Positions 17,836 to 27,328 of a DNA stretch of 64,000 bases are shown in pieces. The stretch is taken from positions 62,001-126,000 of the forward strand of contig NZ_WBOS01000006.1 of NCBI RefSeq assembly GCF_008923245.1, read 5' to 3'. Below the pieces are notes generated by a model. That model had not been told where the DNA came from. It did not search any database and saw only the letters and a list, made by a program, of their open reading frames with translations. Source of the stretch: Cytobacillus depressus (GTDB lineage: Bacteria; Bacillota; Bacilli; Bacillales; Cytobacillaceae). Position 1 is the stretch's first letter; each line of letters opens with the position of its first letter. Both the position numbers and the translations under genes were made by a program.

Positions 17836-18632
17836 TGAAAGCACTTGGGAAATTCCGAGTAATCCTTGCTGTTCTCGGGATCATCTATATATTAATTCCA
17901 TTAGTTGCTGTCGTCCCTGCATCTTTTACAAGTGCAAATTATCCAAGCTTTCCTCCAAAAGGTTTTTCTCTACAATGGTATACAAAGATTTTAGAACGCT
18001 CTGAATTCATCGAAGCCTTCTATAATAGTTTGCAATTTGCTTTCTTAGCCGCATTTTTTGCTGTTTTATTCGGGACGCTAGGGGCATTGGCCATTGCGAA
18101 ATATGATATTCCGGGAAAGCACTATATTACATCCATATTGACAGCGCCGTTAAGTGTACCACAGCTAGTATTGGGGATTGCCCTACTTATTTATTTCACA
18201 CCGATGATGCTTGCAGGTACATCAACAGGCTTTTTGATTGCACATACGATCATTTGTATCCCGTATGTTATTCGCTTAGTACTAACAGGATTAAGCGGAT
18301 TTGATTACAATTTGGAAAAAGCAGCAGCTATTCTTGGAGCTAATCCATTTATCGCATTTTGGAAGGTGACACTGCCGCTCATTAGACCAGCAATGATATC
18401 TGGAGGATTATTTGCATTCTTGACATCTTTTGATAATGTCACAATCTCATTGTTTATGATTTCCCCTAATATGCGAACACTTCCAATTGAGATTTTCTCA
18501 ACGATGCAGGATGCTTATAATCCAATAGTAGCTTCCGTTTCAAGTGTGGTTATTTTCATTTCTGTTATATTAATCGTCATACTTGAAAAAATTCATGGGG
18601 TTGGAAAGGTATTCGGCGGAACCCAGCATTAA
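17832..18632 (+). CDS. ABC importer permease 2 (PotC-like)
   Basis: A 266-residue membrane protein of the PotC type. A first helix (VILAVLGIIYILIPLVAVVP) and extracellular SFTSANYPSFPPKGFS precede the binding-protein-dependent transport domain, with EAA loop EKAAAILGANPFIAFWKVTLPLIRP. AGGGAGGTG precedes the ATG, which overlaps the first permease by 4 nt. It is the last gene of the importer operon; a strong terminator follows. Confidence 0.9.
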   Translation: MMKALGKFRVILAVLGIIYILIPLVAVVPASFTSANYPSFPPKGFSLQWYTKILERSEFIEAFYNSLQFAFLAAFFAVLFGTLGALAIAKYDIPGKHYITSILTAPLSVPQLVLGIALLIYFTPMMLAGTSTGFLIAHTIICIPYVIRLVLTGLSGFDYNLEKAAAILGANPFIAFWKVTLPLIRPAMISGGLFAFLTSFDNVTISLFMISPNMRTLPIEIFSTMQDAYNPIVASVSSVVIFISVILIVILEKIHGVGKVFGGTQH

Positions 18633-18653
18633 GAAATAATAAGGTTAAAAAAC

Positions 18654-18698
18654 ATAGCCGGCCGTTTTACTTGTTAAAGCAAAACGGCCGGCTATTTT
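18654..18698. terminator. Bidirectional terminator
   Basis: ATAGCCGGCCGTTTT and AAAACGGCCGGCTAT form a perfect 15-bp stem with T-rich sequence on both strands. It separates the importer operon from the convergent racemase-like gene. Confidence 0.93.
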
Positions 18699-18701
18699 AG
18701 T

Positions 18702-19340
18702 TCAAGAATGATTTTTTAAATAGTCTATACATCTGTTCACAGTTGCTTGTGGAGCAGTAAGAATAGGAACAGACGTCTGAACCTGATGGGCAATATGATC
18801 CATGCTGTACTGAGAAAGAACAATTACATCCACTTTTCCGTCCATTTGCTGTATCATGTTTCGAACTCTTTCGTCATGTTCATCGATCCTCCCTTGAAAA
18901 AGAAGATGGATAATTCCTGGATCTACTAAAGATTCAATGATACAATCCGGTTTTTTTTCTCTTAAATAACTCATTAAGGCAACTGGTGTTTCTTTAACAG
19001 TGGAAATGAGTCCAATTCGTTCATAGGCAAGTGCTTCATCTAACATGGCTTCATCAGATCGAAAAAGTTTAACATCATGCATAGGCTGCAAAATCGAAGT
19101 GATGTTATTAAAGGCTGAACAAGTCAATTGAATGCATTTCGCATCAGATTCAGCAGCAAGGTTGACCAATGCCGAAAATCTGCGAATAATTTCTGGGGTT
19201 AAGCCTCCGGATTTTTCCATCATGGTAAGCAAATGAGTATCCATAAAATGCAGCAGCTCAATTTCAGGGGCTGCTTTCTGAAAAGCTTTTTCAATAGGCT
19301 TTAAGGCCGTGGTCGTTGCATGGATCAAGGCTACTTTCAA
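18702..19340 (-). CDS. Asp/Glu racemase-superfamily protein
   Basis: A 212-residue member of the Asp/Glu/hydantoin racemase superfamily. The N-terminal strand is MKVALIHATTTALKP, and a Cys motif QLTCSAFN near residue 74 would hold one catalytic Cys. At the second catalytic position the motif reads VIVLSQYSM, with Gln where true racemases have Cys. One-Cys members include decarboxylases and isomerases such as maleate isomerase, so racemase activity is doubtful. The start is TTG behind GAGGTTG. It is encoded opposite the GlcD/GlcF genes and probably belongs to the same pathway. Confidence 0.75.
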   Translation of the reverse strand: MKVALIHATTTALKPIEKAFQKAAPEIELLHFMDTHLLTMMEKSGGLTPEIIRRFSALVNLAAESDAKCIQLTCSAFNNITSILQPMHDVKLFRSDEAMLDEALAYERIGLISTVKETPVALMSYLREKKPDCIIESLVDPGIIHLLFQGRIDEHDERVRNMIQQMDGKVDVIVLSQYSMDHIAHQVQTSVPILTAPQATVNRCIDYLKNHS

Positions 19341-19470
19341 AATTTGTCAACCTCTTTCATTCTCATTTTGTTCATTATAACTATTATTCTATTATTTTTA
19401 AACGGAGTAAATAAAATATTTTGAATTTTGTGTCCCGATACAATTAAAAGTTTCAAAGGAGGCTTGTGTC

Positions 19471-20883
19471 TTGATACAGGCAGAAATAGAAAAAGAAATA
19501 CGCCAAATCGTCAATAATAAACGGCGAGTACTTACAAATGAAGCGGATCTTGCCAGTTATTCATATGATGCATCTTTCGGTGTTTTTCCCCCGGATATTG
19601 TTGTACAGCCGACTTCGACGAATGAAGTGGTTGGCATTGTCAAAGTGGCCAATAAATATAAAACCCCGATTTATCCAAGAGGTAGGGGAACAAGCTTAAG
19701 CGGGGGACCATTACCGGTTCATGGAGGGATTGTTCTTGATTTTTCTAAATGGACAGATACTTTAATAATCGAACCAGATGATTTAGTCGCCATCGTTTCC
19801 CCAGGAGTTATAACGGCAGATATTAATCAAATGGCTAATCAATTTGGACTTATGTATCCCCCTGATCCGAGCAGCTCCCATGTATCAACGATTGGGGGAA
19901 ATTTAGCGGAAAACGCAGGGGGCCCGCGTGGACTGAAATATGGGGTTACGAAAGATTATGTGCTCGGCCTTGAAGTGGTTACTGCTGACGGTGAAGTAAT
20001 CCAAACGGGGGGAAGAACTGTAAAAAATGTAACAGGATATGACTTAACGAAATTAATTGTTGGATCTGAAGGGACATTAGGGATTATAACGAAAGCGATT
20101 TTACAGTTAATCCCTAAACCACAGTCTACAGGAACTTTAATGGTCCTTTTTGATGACCTAATCATTGCCGGAAAAGCCATTTCTAGCATTCTGACAGGTG
20201 GCATATTACCATCTAAATTGGAAATTATGGATCAAGCATCTGTTATCGCTGTAGAGCAATTTGATCCATCAGGGTTACCTACCGATATAGAAGCACTGTT
20301 ATTAATAGAATTGGACGGACATCCTGCTGCCATAGAGGCAGAAGCAAAAAGGGTGAAGGAAATTTGTTTGGAAATTGGTGCTATTGAAGTGAAAATAGCA
20401 GAAACAAAGGAAGAGGAAGCCGAACTTTGGAAGGCGCGAAAACTAGTATCTCCGGCGATAGTCAGAAAAAAACCAACGAAAATTTCAGAAGATGCCACTG
20501 TTCCGCGCAGCAGGGTTCCAGACATGTTTCAACGATTAAAGGAAATAAGAGAAAGGTATAACATCGATTTAGTTGTATTTGGCCATGCTGGAGATGGGAA
20601 TTTACATCCTAATATAATAGCGGATAAACGTGATATCGAGGAAATGAAGCGAGTTGAAATAGCAGTCGAGGAGATTTTTAAAGCCGCAGTGGAAATGGGT
20701 GGGACGTTATCAGGAGAACATGGGATTGGAACGATGAAGGCTCCTTTTATGGAGATGGAACTTGGTACAGCCGGTTTATCCATGATGAAACGGATAAAAG
20801 AAGCCTGGGATCCTCATAACCTCTTAAATCCTGGAAAAATGTTTCCTGAGCCTGGGCAAAGGTTTGTGTTAACAAATGAGTAG
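19471..20883 (+). CDS. glcD: FAD-linked 2-hydroxyacid oxidase, GlcD-like subunit
   Basis: The 470-residue flavoprotein has the PCMH FAD-binding fold: PRGRGTSLSGGPLPVHGGIVLDFSKW split over residues 70-95, then PPDPSS near 130 and TIGGNLAENAGGPRGLKYG. The C-terminal domain has FGHAGDGNLHPN and GEHGIG. Such proteins oxidise D-2-hydroxyacids (glycolate, D-lactate, D-2-hydroxyglutarate) and pass electrons to the Fe-S partner encoded next, whose start overlaps its stop by 8 nt. TTG start 8 nt after AAAGGAGG. The substrate is not decided by sequence. Confidence 0.87.
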   Translation: MIQAEIEKEIRQIVNNKRRVLTNEADLASYSYDASFGVFPPDIVVQPTSTNEVVGIVKVANKYKTPIYPRGRGTSLSGGPLPVHGGIVLDFSKWTDTLIIEPDDLVAIVSPGVITADINQMANQFGLMYPPDPSSSHVSTIGGNLAENAGGPRGLKYGVTKDYVLGLEVVTADGEVIQTGGRTVKNVTGYDLTKLIVGSEGTLGIITKAILQLIPKPQSTGTLMVLFDDLIIAGKAISSILTGGILPSKLEIMDQASVIAVEQFDPSGLPTDIEALLLIELDGHPAAIEAEAKRVKEICLEIGAIEVKIAETKEEEAELWKARKLVSPAIVRKKPTKISEDATVPRSRVPDMFQRLKEIRERYNIDLVVFGHAGDGNLHPNIIADKRDIEEMKRVEIAVEEIFKAAVEMGGTLSGEHGIGTMKAPFMEMELGTAGLSMMKRIKEAWDPHNLLNPGKMFPEPGQRFVLTNE

Positions 20884-22144
20884 AAGCCAACAATTAGCCT
20901 ATGAAGAAACGTTTGCATGTGTCCAATGCGGCTATTGTTTGCCCAAATGCCCAACATTCGAGACGACAGGTGTTGAAACCCAGTCACCGCGGGGGCGAAT
21001 TAATTTAGTGAAGTTATTAGCAGAAGAAAAAATTTCGATCGAGTCCGCAGCTTCTTCCATTGAATTATGTTTAGGATGTAGAGCCTGTGAAACAGCTTGT
21101 CCGACCAATGTTCAATACGGGACCATTTTACAATCTGCCAAGGAATTTATTGCAAAAGAGATGCCTGCATCTAGGATGGAATCGCTTCTCCTTGAAAAAG
21201 GATTACCGAATAAAAAGTGGCAAAAAGCTGTTGGAAAAGGGTTAGAAATAGCACAAAAAACAGGAATGGTATCATTAGCGAGAAAAGCAGGCATGATGAG
21301 GGGATTCCCAGAAGGCATTCAGGCAATGGAATCAATTGCGCCCGTGATCAAAATGCCGAAAAAGAAAGAACGAGAATACAGAGTATTACCTCCAATTGGG
21401 AAGAAGACCTATACTGTTGGATTTTTTGTTGGCTGTATTATGGATATGATGTTCTCAAAAATCAATGATGACAGTATGAAATTGCTACAGCTTGCTGGCT
21501 GCGAAGTCATCCTGATTGAAAAACAAACATGCTGTGGAGCTCTTTTACACCATAGTGGGAAAAAAAGAGAGACGATTGCATTAGCCCAAAAAAATATTGC
21601 TGTATTTGAACAATATGATTTTGATTTTATTGTCAATAGTATCGGTGGTTGTGGTGCGATGTTAGTGGAGTATCCTGAATTGTTTGACGAACACTCAGAA
21701 TGGCATGCTCGTGCCGAAAAATTTGCCGCGCGGTGTAAAGATATTAGCGTTTTATTAGCTGAGAGTTCATTGCCATTTACAAAAGAGATTCGAAAAGTCG
21801 TAGCATACCAACCTTCGTGTCATTTAAGGCATGTTCAAAAAGTCGTTGATGAGCCTCATCAATTAATAATGAAGATTCCGGGGATTGATTATCGCTCTTT
21901 TGAAAAACAGGACATGTGCTGCGGATCTGCAGGAATTTATAATGTTGTCCACTACGATGAAGCGATGGAAGTGTTGGATCAAAAGATGAATCATATTGAA
22001 AAAGTGGAGCCAGATATTATCGTCACAAGTAATCCGGGCTGTCATTTACAGATGAAATTAGGTGTGGAGCGCGAAGGGAAAACAGAAAAAATTAAGGTTG
22101 TTCATATTGTGGAACTTCTAGCCGAAGCCTGTGAGATATACTAA
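20876..22144 (+). CDS. glcF: Fe-S 2-hydroxyacid oxidase subunit, GlcF-like
   Basis: The 422-residue protein has two N-terminal 4Fe-4S sets (CVQCGYCLPKCP near residue 15 and CLGCRACETACP near 65) and two cysteine-rich CCG domains (CCGALLHHSG and CCGSAGIYN). This is the GlcF/LutA-type architecture. It takes electrons from the GlcD-like subunit and passes them to the membrane quinone pool. The genes overlap by 8 nt, so the subunits are translationally coupled. Confidence 0.9.
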   Translation: MSRSQQLAYEETFACVQCGYCLPKCPTFETTGVETQSPRGRINLVKLLAEEKISIESAASSIELCLGCRACETACPTNVQYGTILQSAKEFIAKEMPASRMESLLLEKGLPNKKWQKAVGKGLEIAQKTGMVSLARKAGMMRGFPEGIQAMESIAPVIKMPKKKEREYRVLPPIGKKTYTVGFFVGCIMDMMFSKINDDSMKLLQLAGCEVILIEKQTCCGALLHHSGKKRETIALAQKNIAVFEQYDFDFIVNSIGGCGAMLVEYPELFDEHSEWHARAEKFAARCKDISVLLAESSLPFTKEIRKVVAYQPSCHLRHVQKVVDEPHQLIMKIPGIDYRSFEKQDMCCGSAGIYNVVHYDEAMEVLDQKMNHIEKVEPDIIVTSNPGCHLQMKLGVEREGKTEKIKVVHIVELLAEACEIY

Positions 22145-22192
22145 TTCCTAATCAAAGGATAAATACAGATCGAATTTTCTATTAATTCTAAA

Positions 22193-22222
22193 TTGACAAA
22201 TAAAGTTAAGGTGGATTAATAT
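22193..22222 (+). promoter_or_regulatory. Sigma-A promoter of the acyl-CoA dehydrogenase operon
   Basis: TTGACA (22193-22198), a 17-base spacer and TTAATA form a good vegetative promoter 60 bp before the first acyl-CoA dehydrogenase gene. This block therefore need not use the sigma-54 promoter. Confidence 0.65.
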
Positions 22223-22282
22223 AAATTTATATATATCATTTGCGTAATGATTATGCTATACCGGTAAAAGGAGTGAGGGATA

Positions 22283-23437
22283 ATGAGACAATTACAACTT
22301 CCGGCATTTGAATTTACGGAAGAACAAAAAGAGTTTCGTAAAGAAGTACGTTCTTTCTTACAAGCTGAGCAACAAAAAGGAACATTCGACACACACGCTG
22401 ATTCTTGGCTAAGCGCGTATAGTGAGGAGTTTTCGAAAAAGCTTGGGGCAAAAGGATGGATCGGGATTACATTTCCGAAAAAATACGGCGGGCATGCACG
22501 CTCCTCGATTGACCGTTACATCATTACAGAAGAGCTCTTAGCGTTTGGAGCTCCCGTTGCATCCCACTGGTTTGCAGATCGTCAATCTGGGCCGTTGCTT
22601 TTAAAGTTTGGGACAGAAGAACAGAAGGAATTTTTTATTCCGAAAATCGTGAAAGGTGAATGTTACTTTTCGATTGGACTTTCTGAACCGAACTCAGGAT
22701 CTGATTTAGCGTCATTAAAAACAACCGCTGAAAAAGTGGATGGTGGATGGATTGTAAATGGAATGAAGACGTGGACCTCTGGTGCTCATCATTCGCACTA
22801 CATGATCACGCTGTGCAGAACTTCTCCGCAGGATCCGAAAAATCGTCATGGAGGGATGAGTCAATTAATTATTGATCTTAAATCTGATGGCGTAACGATT
22901 CGGCCAATTCAGTTCTTAACGGGTGAGCATCATTTTAACGAAGTGTTTCTTGAAAACGTTTTTGTTCCAGATAACCGAGTAGTTGGAGAAGTCGGAAATG
23001 GCTGGGCGCAAGGATTGACTGAACTGGCATTCGAACGAAGTGGCCCAGAACGAATTTTAAGCACATTTCCACTGCTTGAAGAGGCGATTCGATTATTGAA
23101 AGAAAAAGAGGATCATAGAGGGTTGATGGAGGCTGCGAAACTAGTAAGTCGAATGTGGTCACTGCGCAATATGTCAATCGGGATTGCTGCTCTGCTTGAA
23201 GAGAAGAAAGATGTGAACCTAGCAGCTGCTCTAGTGAAAGATCTTGGTAACAGCTTTGAGCAACATGTAGCTGAAGTCATTCGGCTTCTTTTACCGGCGA
23301 TGCCAAGGAAGCATGCGGAAGATGAGTATGCCAGACTGTTAGCGGAATCCATTTTACATGGGCCAGGATTTACGATTCGTGGTGGAACAACTGAGATCCT
23401 TAGAGGGATCGTAGGAAAAGGAGTGATATCTGCATGA
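22283..23437 (+). CDS. Acyl-CoA dehydrogenase, large subunit of a probable pair
   Basis: The 384-residue protein has the acyl-CoA dehydrogenase fold: EEQKEFRKEVRSFLQAE at the start, the FAD/substrate motif GLSEPNSGSDLASLKT, MKTWTSGAHH, and TIRGGTTEILRGIVGKGV at the end. Where short-chain enzymes carry the catalytic Glu (YEGT) this reads RGGT, so the base must come from elsewhere; the Glu in FERSGPER is a candidate. The next gene codes for a smaller dehydrogenase and overlaps by 4 nt, as in heteromeric enzymes such as PimC/PimD or the actinobacterial FadE pairs. The substrate is unknown. Confidence 0.88.
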   Translation: MRQLQLPAFEFTEEQKEFRKEVRSFLQAEQQKGTFDTHADSWLSAYSEEFSKKLGAKGWIGITFPKKYGGHARSSIDRYIITEELLAFGAPVASHWFADRQSGPLLLKFGTEEQKEFFIPKIVKGECYFSIGLSEPNSGSDLASLKTTAEKVDGGWIVNGMKTWTSGAHHSHYMITLCRTSPQDPKNRHGGMSQLIIDLKSDGVTIRPIQFLTGEHHFNEVFLENVFVPDNRVVGEVGNGWAQGLTELAFERSGPERILSTFPLLEEAIRLLKEKEDHRGLMEAAKLVSRMWSLRNMSIGIAALLEEKKDVNLAAALVKDLGNSFEQHVAEVIRLLLPAMPRKHAEDEYARLLAESILHGPGFTIRGGTTEILRGIVGKGVISA

Positions 23438-24495
23438 GTGAGATGAAATCATTTATTGAAGACACTGCTGGGAAGATTTTAAAAGACTTATCGACTAAAG
23501 AACAACGTGAACGTTTTGAAGAAGGGGAGTGGGCGAGTTCACTCTGGAAGACGATTCAAGAATCCGGATTAACACTACTCGGCATTGAAGAAGAGAAAGG
23601 TGGAGTCGGCGGAGATGATGAGGATGTTTTCGCTATCCTGCGCGTCGTTGGAAAGTACGCTGCTCCAGTTCCTTTAGCTGAGGTTATATACGCAAATCAA
23701 TTTCTTGCAACACATGAAGGGGAGGTGGAGGATAAATTAAGAGTCGTTCATTTTGCAGAAGAAAGCTCGTCCGTTCATTCTCCGTATAAGTTAAGGAATG
23801 TTCCTTACGGGAGATATATAGACGAAGTGATTGTGATCCAACAAGAGGGTCAACAAGCTTCTTATTCAATTGTCAATGTATTAGCAGGTGAGATTGAGAA
23901 GAATGATAATCTAGCTGCGGAGCCTCGTGATAACTTAACCTTTTCAAACCTAGGTGAAACAAAGAAATTAGATCTAAGTTTTAAAGAGGCATTAGAAGAC
24001 TACACAAAATTTTTAGCGCTTAGCCGTGTAGCGATGATGACTGGTGCGATGGAAAATGTTCTAGCTTTATCTACTTTTTATGCAAAAGAGCGTCAACAGT
24101 TTGGGCGTCCTCTGCACAAGTTCCAAGCCATCCAGCATCACTTGACTGCCATGGCTGGAGAGGTGGCTGCAGCCTATGCAACACTTGCTGTGGCGAGTGC
24201 ATCCTATTCATCAGACTTAGGGAAAGAGCATGTTGCGATGGCAAAAATTGAGTTATCCGCAAACGCGAATGTGGTCGCAAAAGCTGCACATCAGCTTCAT
24301 GCTGGAATTGGGATGACATATGAACATGAACTTCATCATTTTACTCGACGTTTGTGGGCGTGGCGTGAAGAAGCAGGAAATGAGACGTATTGGGCTGATC
24401 AGTTAGCCAGTTTGTATCAGTCTAGAGAAGAAACGATTTGGGAATCGATTACTCATGTAAAAGGAGAAGAAGCACATGCCGGATCTACTGTTTGA
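23434..24495 (+). CDS. Acyl-CoA dehydrogenase, small subunit of a probable pair
   Basis: A 353-residue, shorter and more divergent acyl-CoA dehydrogenase. The N-terminal helical domain is degenerate, but the C-terminal domain has the FAD-contact motif ERQQFGRPLHKFQAIQH and HAGIGMTYEHELHHFTRR. The usual middle-domain binding motif is poorly kept. The ATGA overlap with the large subunit and the 20-nt overlap with the crotonase indicate tightly coupled expression and probably an alpha2beta2 enzyme; that is inferred from known pairs. Confidence 0.83.
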   Translation: MSEMKSFIEDTAGKILKDLSTKEQRERFEEGEWASSLWKTIQESGLTLLGIEEEKGGVGGDDEDVFAILRVVGKYAAPVPLAEVIYANQFLATHEGEVEDKLRVVHFAEESSSVHSPYKLRNVPYGRYIDEVIVIQQEGQQASYSIVNVLAGEIEKNDNLAAEPRDNLTFSNLGETKKLDLSFKEALEDYTKFLALSRVAMMTGAMENVLALSTFYAKERQQFGRPLHKFQAIQHHLTAMAGEVAAAYATLAVASASYSSDLGKEHVAMAKIELSANANVVAKAAHQLHAGIGMTYEHELHHFTRRLWAWREEAGNETYWADQLASLYQSREETIWESITHVKGEEAHAGSTV

Positions 24496-25303
24496 AGTAA
24501 ATAATACAATCGCAACGATCTCATTAAATCGCCCTGAAGCACTAAATGCGTTTAGTGGTGAGATGCTAGATTTATGGATTGACTCGCTTGAGAAAGTAAG
24601 GGATTCAGATGAGATTTCTGTTTTAATTGTCCAGGGAGCAGGAAGAGGCTTCTGCTCTGGTGGAGATATTAAGGAGATGATTGCAGGTAACGGATTCTAC
24701 AAGTCGGATCAAGATATTGTTTCAAAAGGAATAAATCGAAAGAACTCGCTTTGGAAAAAAGTGCAGCGGATCCCACTTTTATTAGAAGAAATCGACAAAC
24801 CGGTTATTGCGAAAGTACATGGAGTGGCATTTGGTGCAGGACTTGATATGGCTCTTATGTGTGATATCCGTTTTGCTTCAGAATCTGCTCGATTATCTGA
24901 AAGCTATATCAAAGTAGGAATTGTGCCTGGAGACGGTGGAGCGTACTTCTTGCCACGACTCGTTGGACGGGATATGGCATTGCATATGTTGTGGACGGGA
25001 GAAGTGCTAACAGCAGAAGCGGCAAAAGAACGCGGACTCGTTACTTTTGTTGTGCCAGATGAGGAACTAGATCAAGTAGTTGCAGACTACGCTAAAGGGC
25101 TAGCAAATGGCCCTCAACTGGCAACGCAGCTCATAAAGCGCGCTGTCTATCAAAATAGCGAAATGTCGTTACGGTCCTCACTTGACTATATTTCATCGAA
25201 AATGGCGCTCGTCATGGAAGAGGAAGATCATAAAGAAGGTGTGCGAGCTGTCATGGAAAAAAGAAAACCGAATTTCGGAAAAAATAAAACGGCAATCAAG
25301 TAA
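24476..25303 (+). CDS. Enoyl-CoA hydratase/isomerase family protein (crotonase)
   Basis: A 275-residue crotonase with RPEALNAFSGEML, the oxyanion-hole motif GRGFCSGGDIKEM, VHGVAFGAGLDMALMCD and KVGIVPGDGGAYFLPRLVG. Compared with classical enoyl-CoA hydratase, the first acid is Asp (GLD) and the second Glu is replaced (SESYIKVG), while an Asp appears in GDGG. The reaction could be hydration, isomerisation or ring hydrolysis of a CoA ester. It overlaps the small dehydrogenase gene by 20 nt and is followed by the CoA-transferase after 18 nt. Confidence 0.87.
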   Translation: MPDLLFEVNNTIATISLNRPEALNAFSGEMLDLWIDSLEKVRDSDEISVLIVQGAGRGFCSGGDIKEMIAGNGFYKSDQDIVSKGINRKNSLWKKVQRIPLLLEEIDKPVIAKVHGVAFGAGLDMALMCDIRFASESARLSESYIKVGIVPGDGGAYFLPRLVGRDMALHMLWTGEVLTAEAAKERGLVTFVVPDEELDQVVADYAKGLANGPQLATQLIKRAVYQNSEMSLRSSLDYISSKMALVMEEEDHKEGVRAVMEKRKPNFGKNKTAIK

Positions 25304-25321
25304 AAGAGGTGAGTTGGATTG

Positions 25322-26503
25322 ATGCAACCCCTGCATGATATACGTGTATTGGATTTGTCTAGAGTTTATGCTGCCCCAGCTGGAGCCATGACACTCGGAG
25401 ACATGGGGGCAGACGTCATACGCGTGGAGCCGCCAGGCGGGTCGGACAGTATGAGGGAGTGGGGACCTTTTAAAAATGGAGAGAGTACTTACTATTTAAG
25501 TGCTAATCGGAATAAAAGGTCAATCACCCTCAATTTAAAAACTGATGAAGGAAAGAAACTTTTCCTGGATTTAGTAGAAAAATCAGATGTCGTTATTGAA
25601 AACTTTAAGTCTGGAACTATGAAAAAACTTGGGCTGAATTATGAGGTTTTAAAGGAAAGAAATCCCGGCATTATTGTTTGCTCGGTAACAGGATTTGGAC
25701 AAGATGGCCCCTTAGGTTTATTGCCAGGATTTGATCCAGTCATACAAGCTATGAGCGGGTTGATGGATGTCACAGGTGACCCAAATGGTGAAGCTACAAA
25801 AGTTGGGATTCCGATTGCCGATATCATTACTTCAGTTTATGTTGCGTTGGGGATAGTCGCTGCCATACGGCAAAGAGATCTAACGGGAGAAGGCCAATAT
25901 ATCGACATGTCTTTGCTGGATGTTCAAGTCTCAAGTATGGCCAATGTGGCTACTGCTTATTTAAATACTGGAATGATTTCTGTGCGGAAGGGAAATCAAC
26001 ATAATAATGTTGCGCCATATCAAGTATTCCAAACCGCTGACTTTCCAATCATGATATGCGCGGGGAACGACCACTTATTTCGGAAGTTATCTCACGCATT
26101 GGATCATCCAGAGTGGGGCAGTGATGAACGCTTTTTAACAAATAATGATCGAAAACAAAATGAAGATGAATTAGTTCCGCTGATTGAAGAAGTATTAGCG
26201 ACCAGGACGTCAAGTGAATGGGTTGAAATTCTTGCGGAAGCTAAGGTTCCAGTAGGACGTGTTAATAATATTCAGCAGGCATTGGAGCAAGATCAAGTAA
26301 TCGCCAGAGGGGGAATCGAAACAGTTCCTCATGCTACGGGTGAAGTAAAGCTGCTGGCTAGTCCGCTTCGGCACAGCGGGTTAAATATCCAAACGAAATT
26401 TGGCCCGCCGAGGTTAGGCCAGCACAATAAAGAAGTATTTGATGAACTTCTTGGAATAGAGGAAGAAGAACTTTCAGTTTTGTCTAAAAACAATGTAATA
26501 TGA
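25322..26503 (+). CDS. CaiB/BaiF family CoA-transferase
   Basis: The 393-residue class III CoA-transferase has RVLDLSRVYAAPAGAMTLGDMGADVIRVE at the start (split over residues 8-36), NRNKRSITLNLKT, and MSLLDVQVSSM, whose Asp is the expected acyl carrier. It should activate a carboxylic acid by moving CoA from a donor thioester, giving the substrate for the acyl-CoA dehydrogenase pair. GAGGTGAG precedes the ATG at 25322; the TTG at 25319 is less well placed. The last gene before the IclR regulator. Confidence 0.9.
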   Translation: MQPLHDIRVLDLSRVYAAPAGAMTLGDMGADVIRVEPPGGSDSMREWGPFKNGESTYYLSANRNKRSITLNLKTDEGKKLFLDLVEKSDVVIENFKSGTMKKLGLNYEVLKERNPGIIVCSVTGFGQDGPLGLLPGFDPVIQAMSGLMDVTGDPNGEATKVGIPIADIITSVYVALGIVAAIRQRDLTGEGQYIDMSLLDVQVSSMANVATAYLNTGMISVRKGNQHNNVAPYQVFQTADFPIMICAGNDHLFRKLSHALDHPEWGSDERFLTNNDRKQNEDELVPLIEEVLATRTSSEWVEILAEAKVPVGRVNNIQQALEQDQVIARGGIETVPHATGEVKLLASPLRHSGLNIQTKFGPPRLGQHNKEVFDELLGIEEEELSVLSKNNVI

Positions 26504-26532
26504 AGAGAGTTCGTTTGAAAGAGGTGCTCTCA

Positions 26533-27294
26533 TTGGAGAAAGAAAGCTTTAAAAGTAATTATTCGATGTCTTCGATCCACCGAGTGATACAAGTGCTGCG
26601 AGCATTTTCGGTGGATTATCCTAAATTATCGTTAACAGAGATTTCGAAAAGAACGGGTATTTCGATTTCTAGCTTACAACGTATTGTCAGCACGTTAGTA
26701 TATGAAGGTTTCTTAGTAAAAGATGAAAAAACGAAAATATATAGTCTAGGTTTAGAGCTTATGTTTTTAGGTCAGCTTGTTGAAAAAAACGATGCACTTC
26801 TTTCAAAAGCGATTCCAATCATGGAAGAACTGAATCAAGAAACGAAAGAAAATATTTCAATAAACATTATTGAACATGACGAGCGTCGTTGTATCTATAA
26901 CTTACCTAGTCGTCATGAATTGGCTGCCTTAACATTTGTCGGTCATACGTCCCCGCTATATGCTGGTGCTTCTGCTAAAATTCTGCTTGCTTTTCAGAGC
27001 GATGAGTTTATTAAGAGTTATATAGATAAAATTAAATTAACAAAGATTACAGATATCACTGTTGAATCAAAAGAAGAATTAATTCAACAACTTCATGAAA
27101 TACGAAATCAAGGCTATGCGATAACAAAAGGGGAACGTGTCAAAGGTGCTACGTCCATTAGTGTTCCAATTATTGCTAAACAGCAAGTATTACTAGGTGC
27201 GTTGTCTATTACCTTTCCTTACATTCGTTACGAAGAGTATGATATCGAACATCTTATCTTGCTATTGCAACAAGCTGCTCAGAGAATCTCGTGA
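26533..27294 (+). CDS. IclR-family transcriptional regulator
   Basis: The 253-residue protein has an N-terminal winged helix (IHRVIQVLRAFS, LTEISKRTGISISSLQRIV) and the IclR effector domain (SPLYAGASAKILLAF, GYAITKGERVKGATSISVP). An ATG at 26500 overlaps the previous stop but lacks a ribosome binding site. The TTG at 26533 follows AAAGAGGTG and gives the usual family length. It probably controls the CoA-dependent block in response to a pathway acid; the ligand is unknown. Confidence 0.88.
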   Translation: MEKESFKSNYSMSSIHRVIQVLRAFSVDYPKLSLTEISKRTGISISSLQRIVSTLVYEGFLVKDEKTKIYSLGLELMFLGQLVEKNDALLSKAIPIMEELNQETKENISINIIEHDERRCIYNLPSRHELAALTFVGHTSPLYAGASAKILLAFQSDEFIKSYIDKIKLTKITDITVESKEELIQQLHEIRNQGYAITKGERVKGATSISVPIIAKQQVLLGALSITFPYIRYEEYDIEHLILLLQQAAQRIS

Positions 27295-27328
27295 ATAGCA
27301 GAAATCGGAACATTGGGGGTGGTAAATA

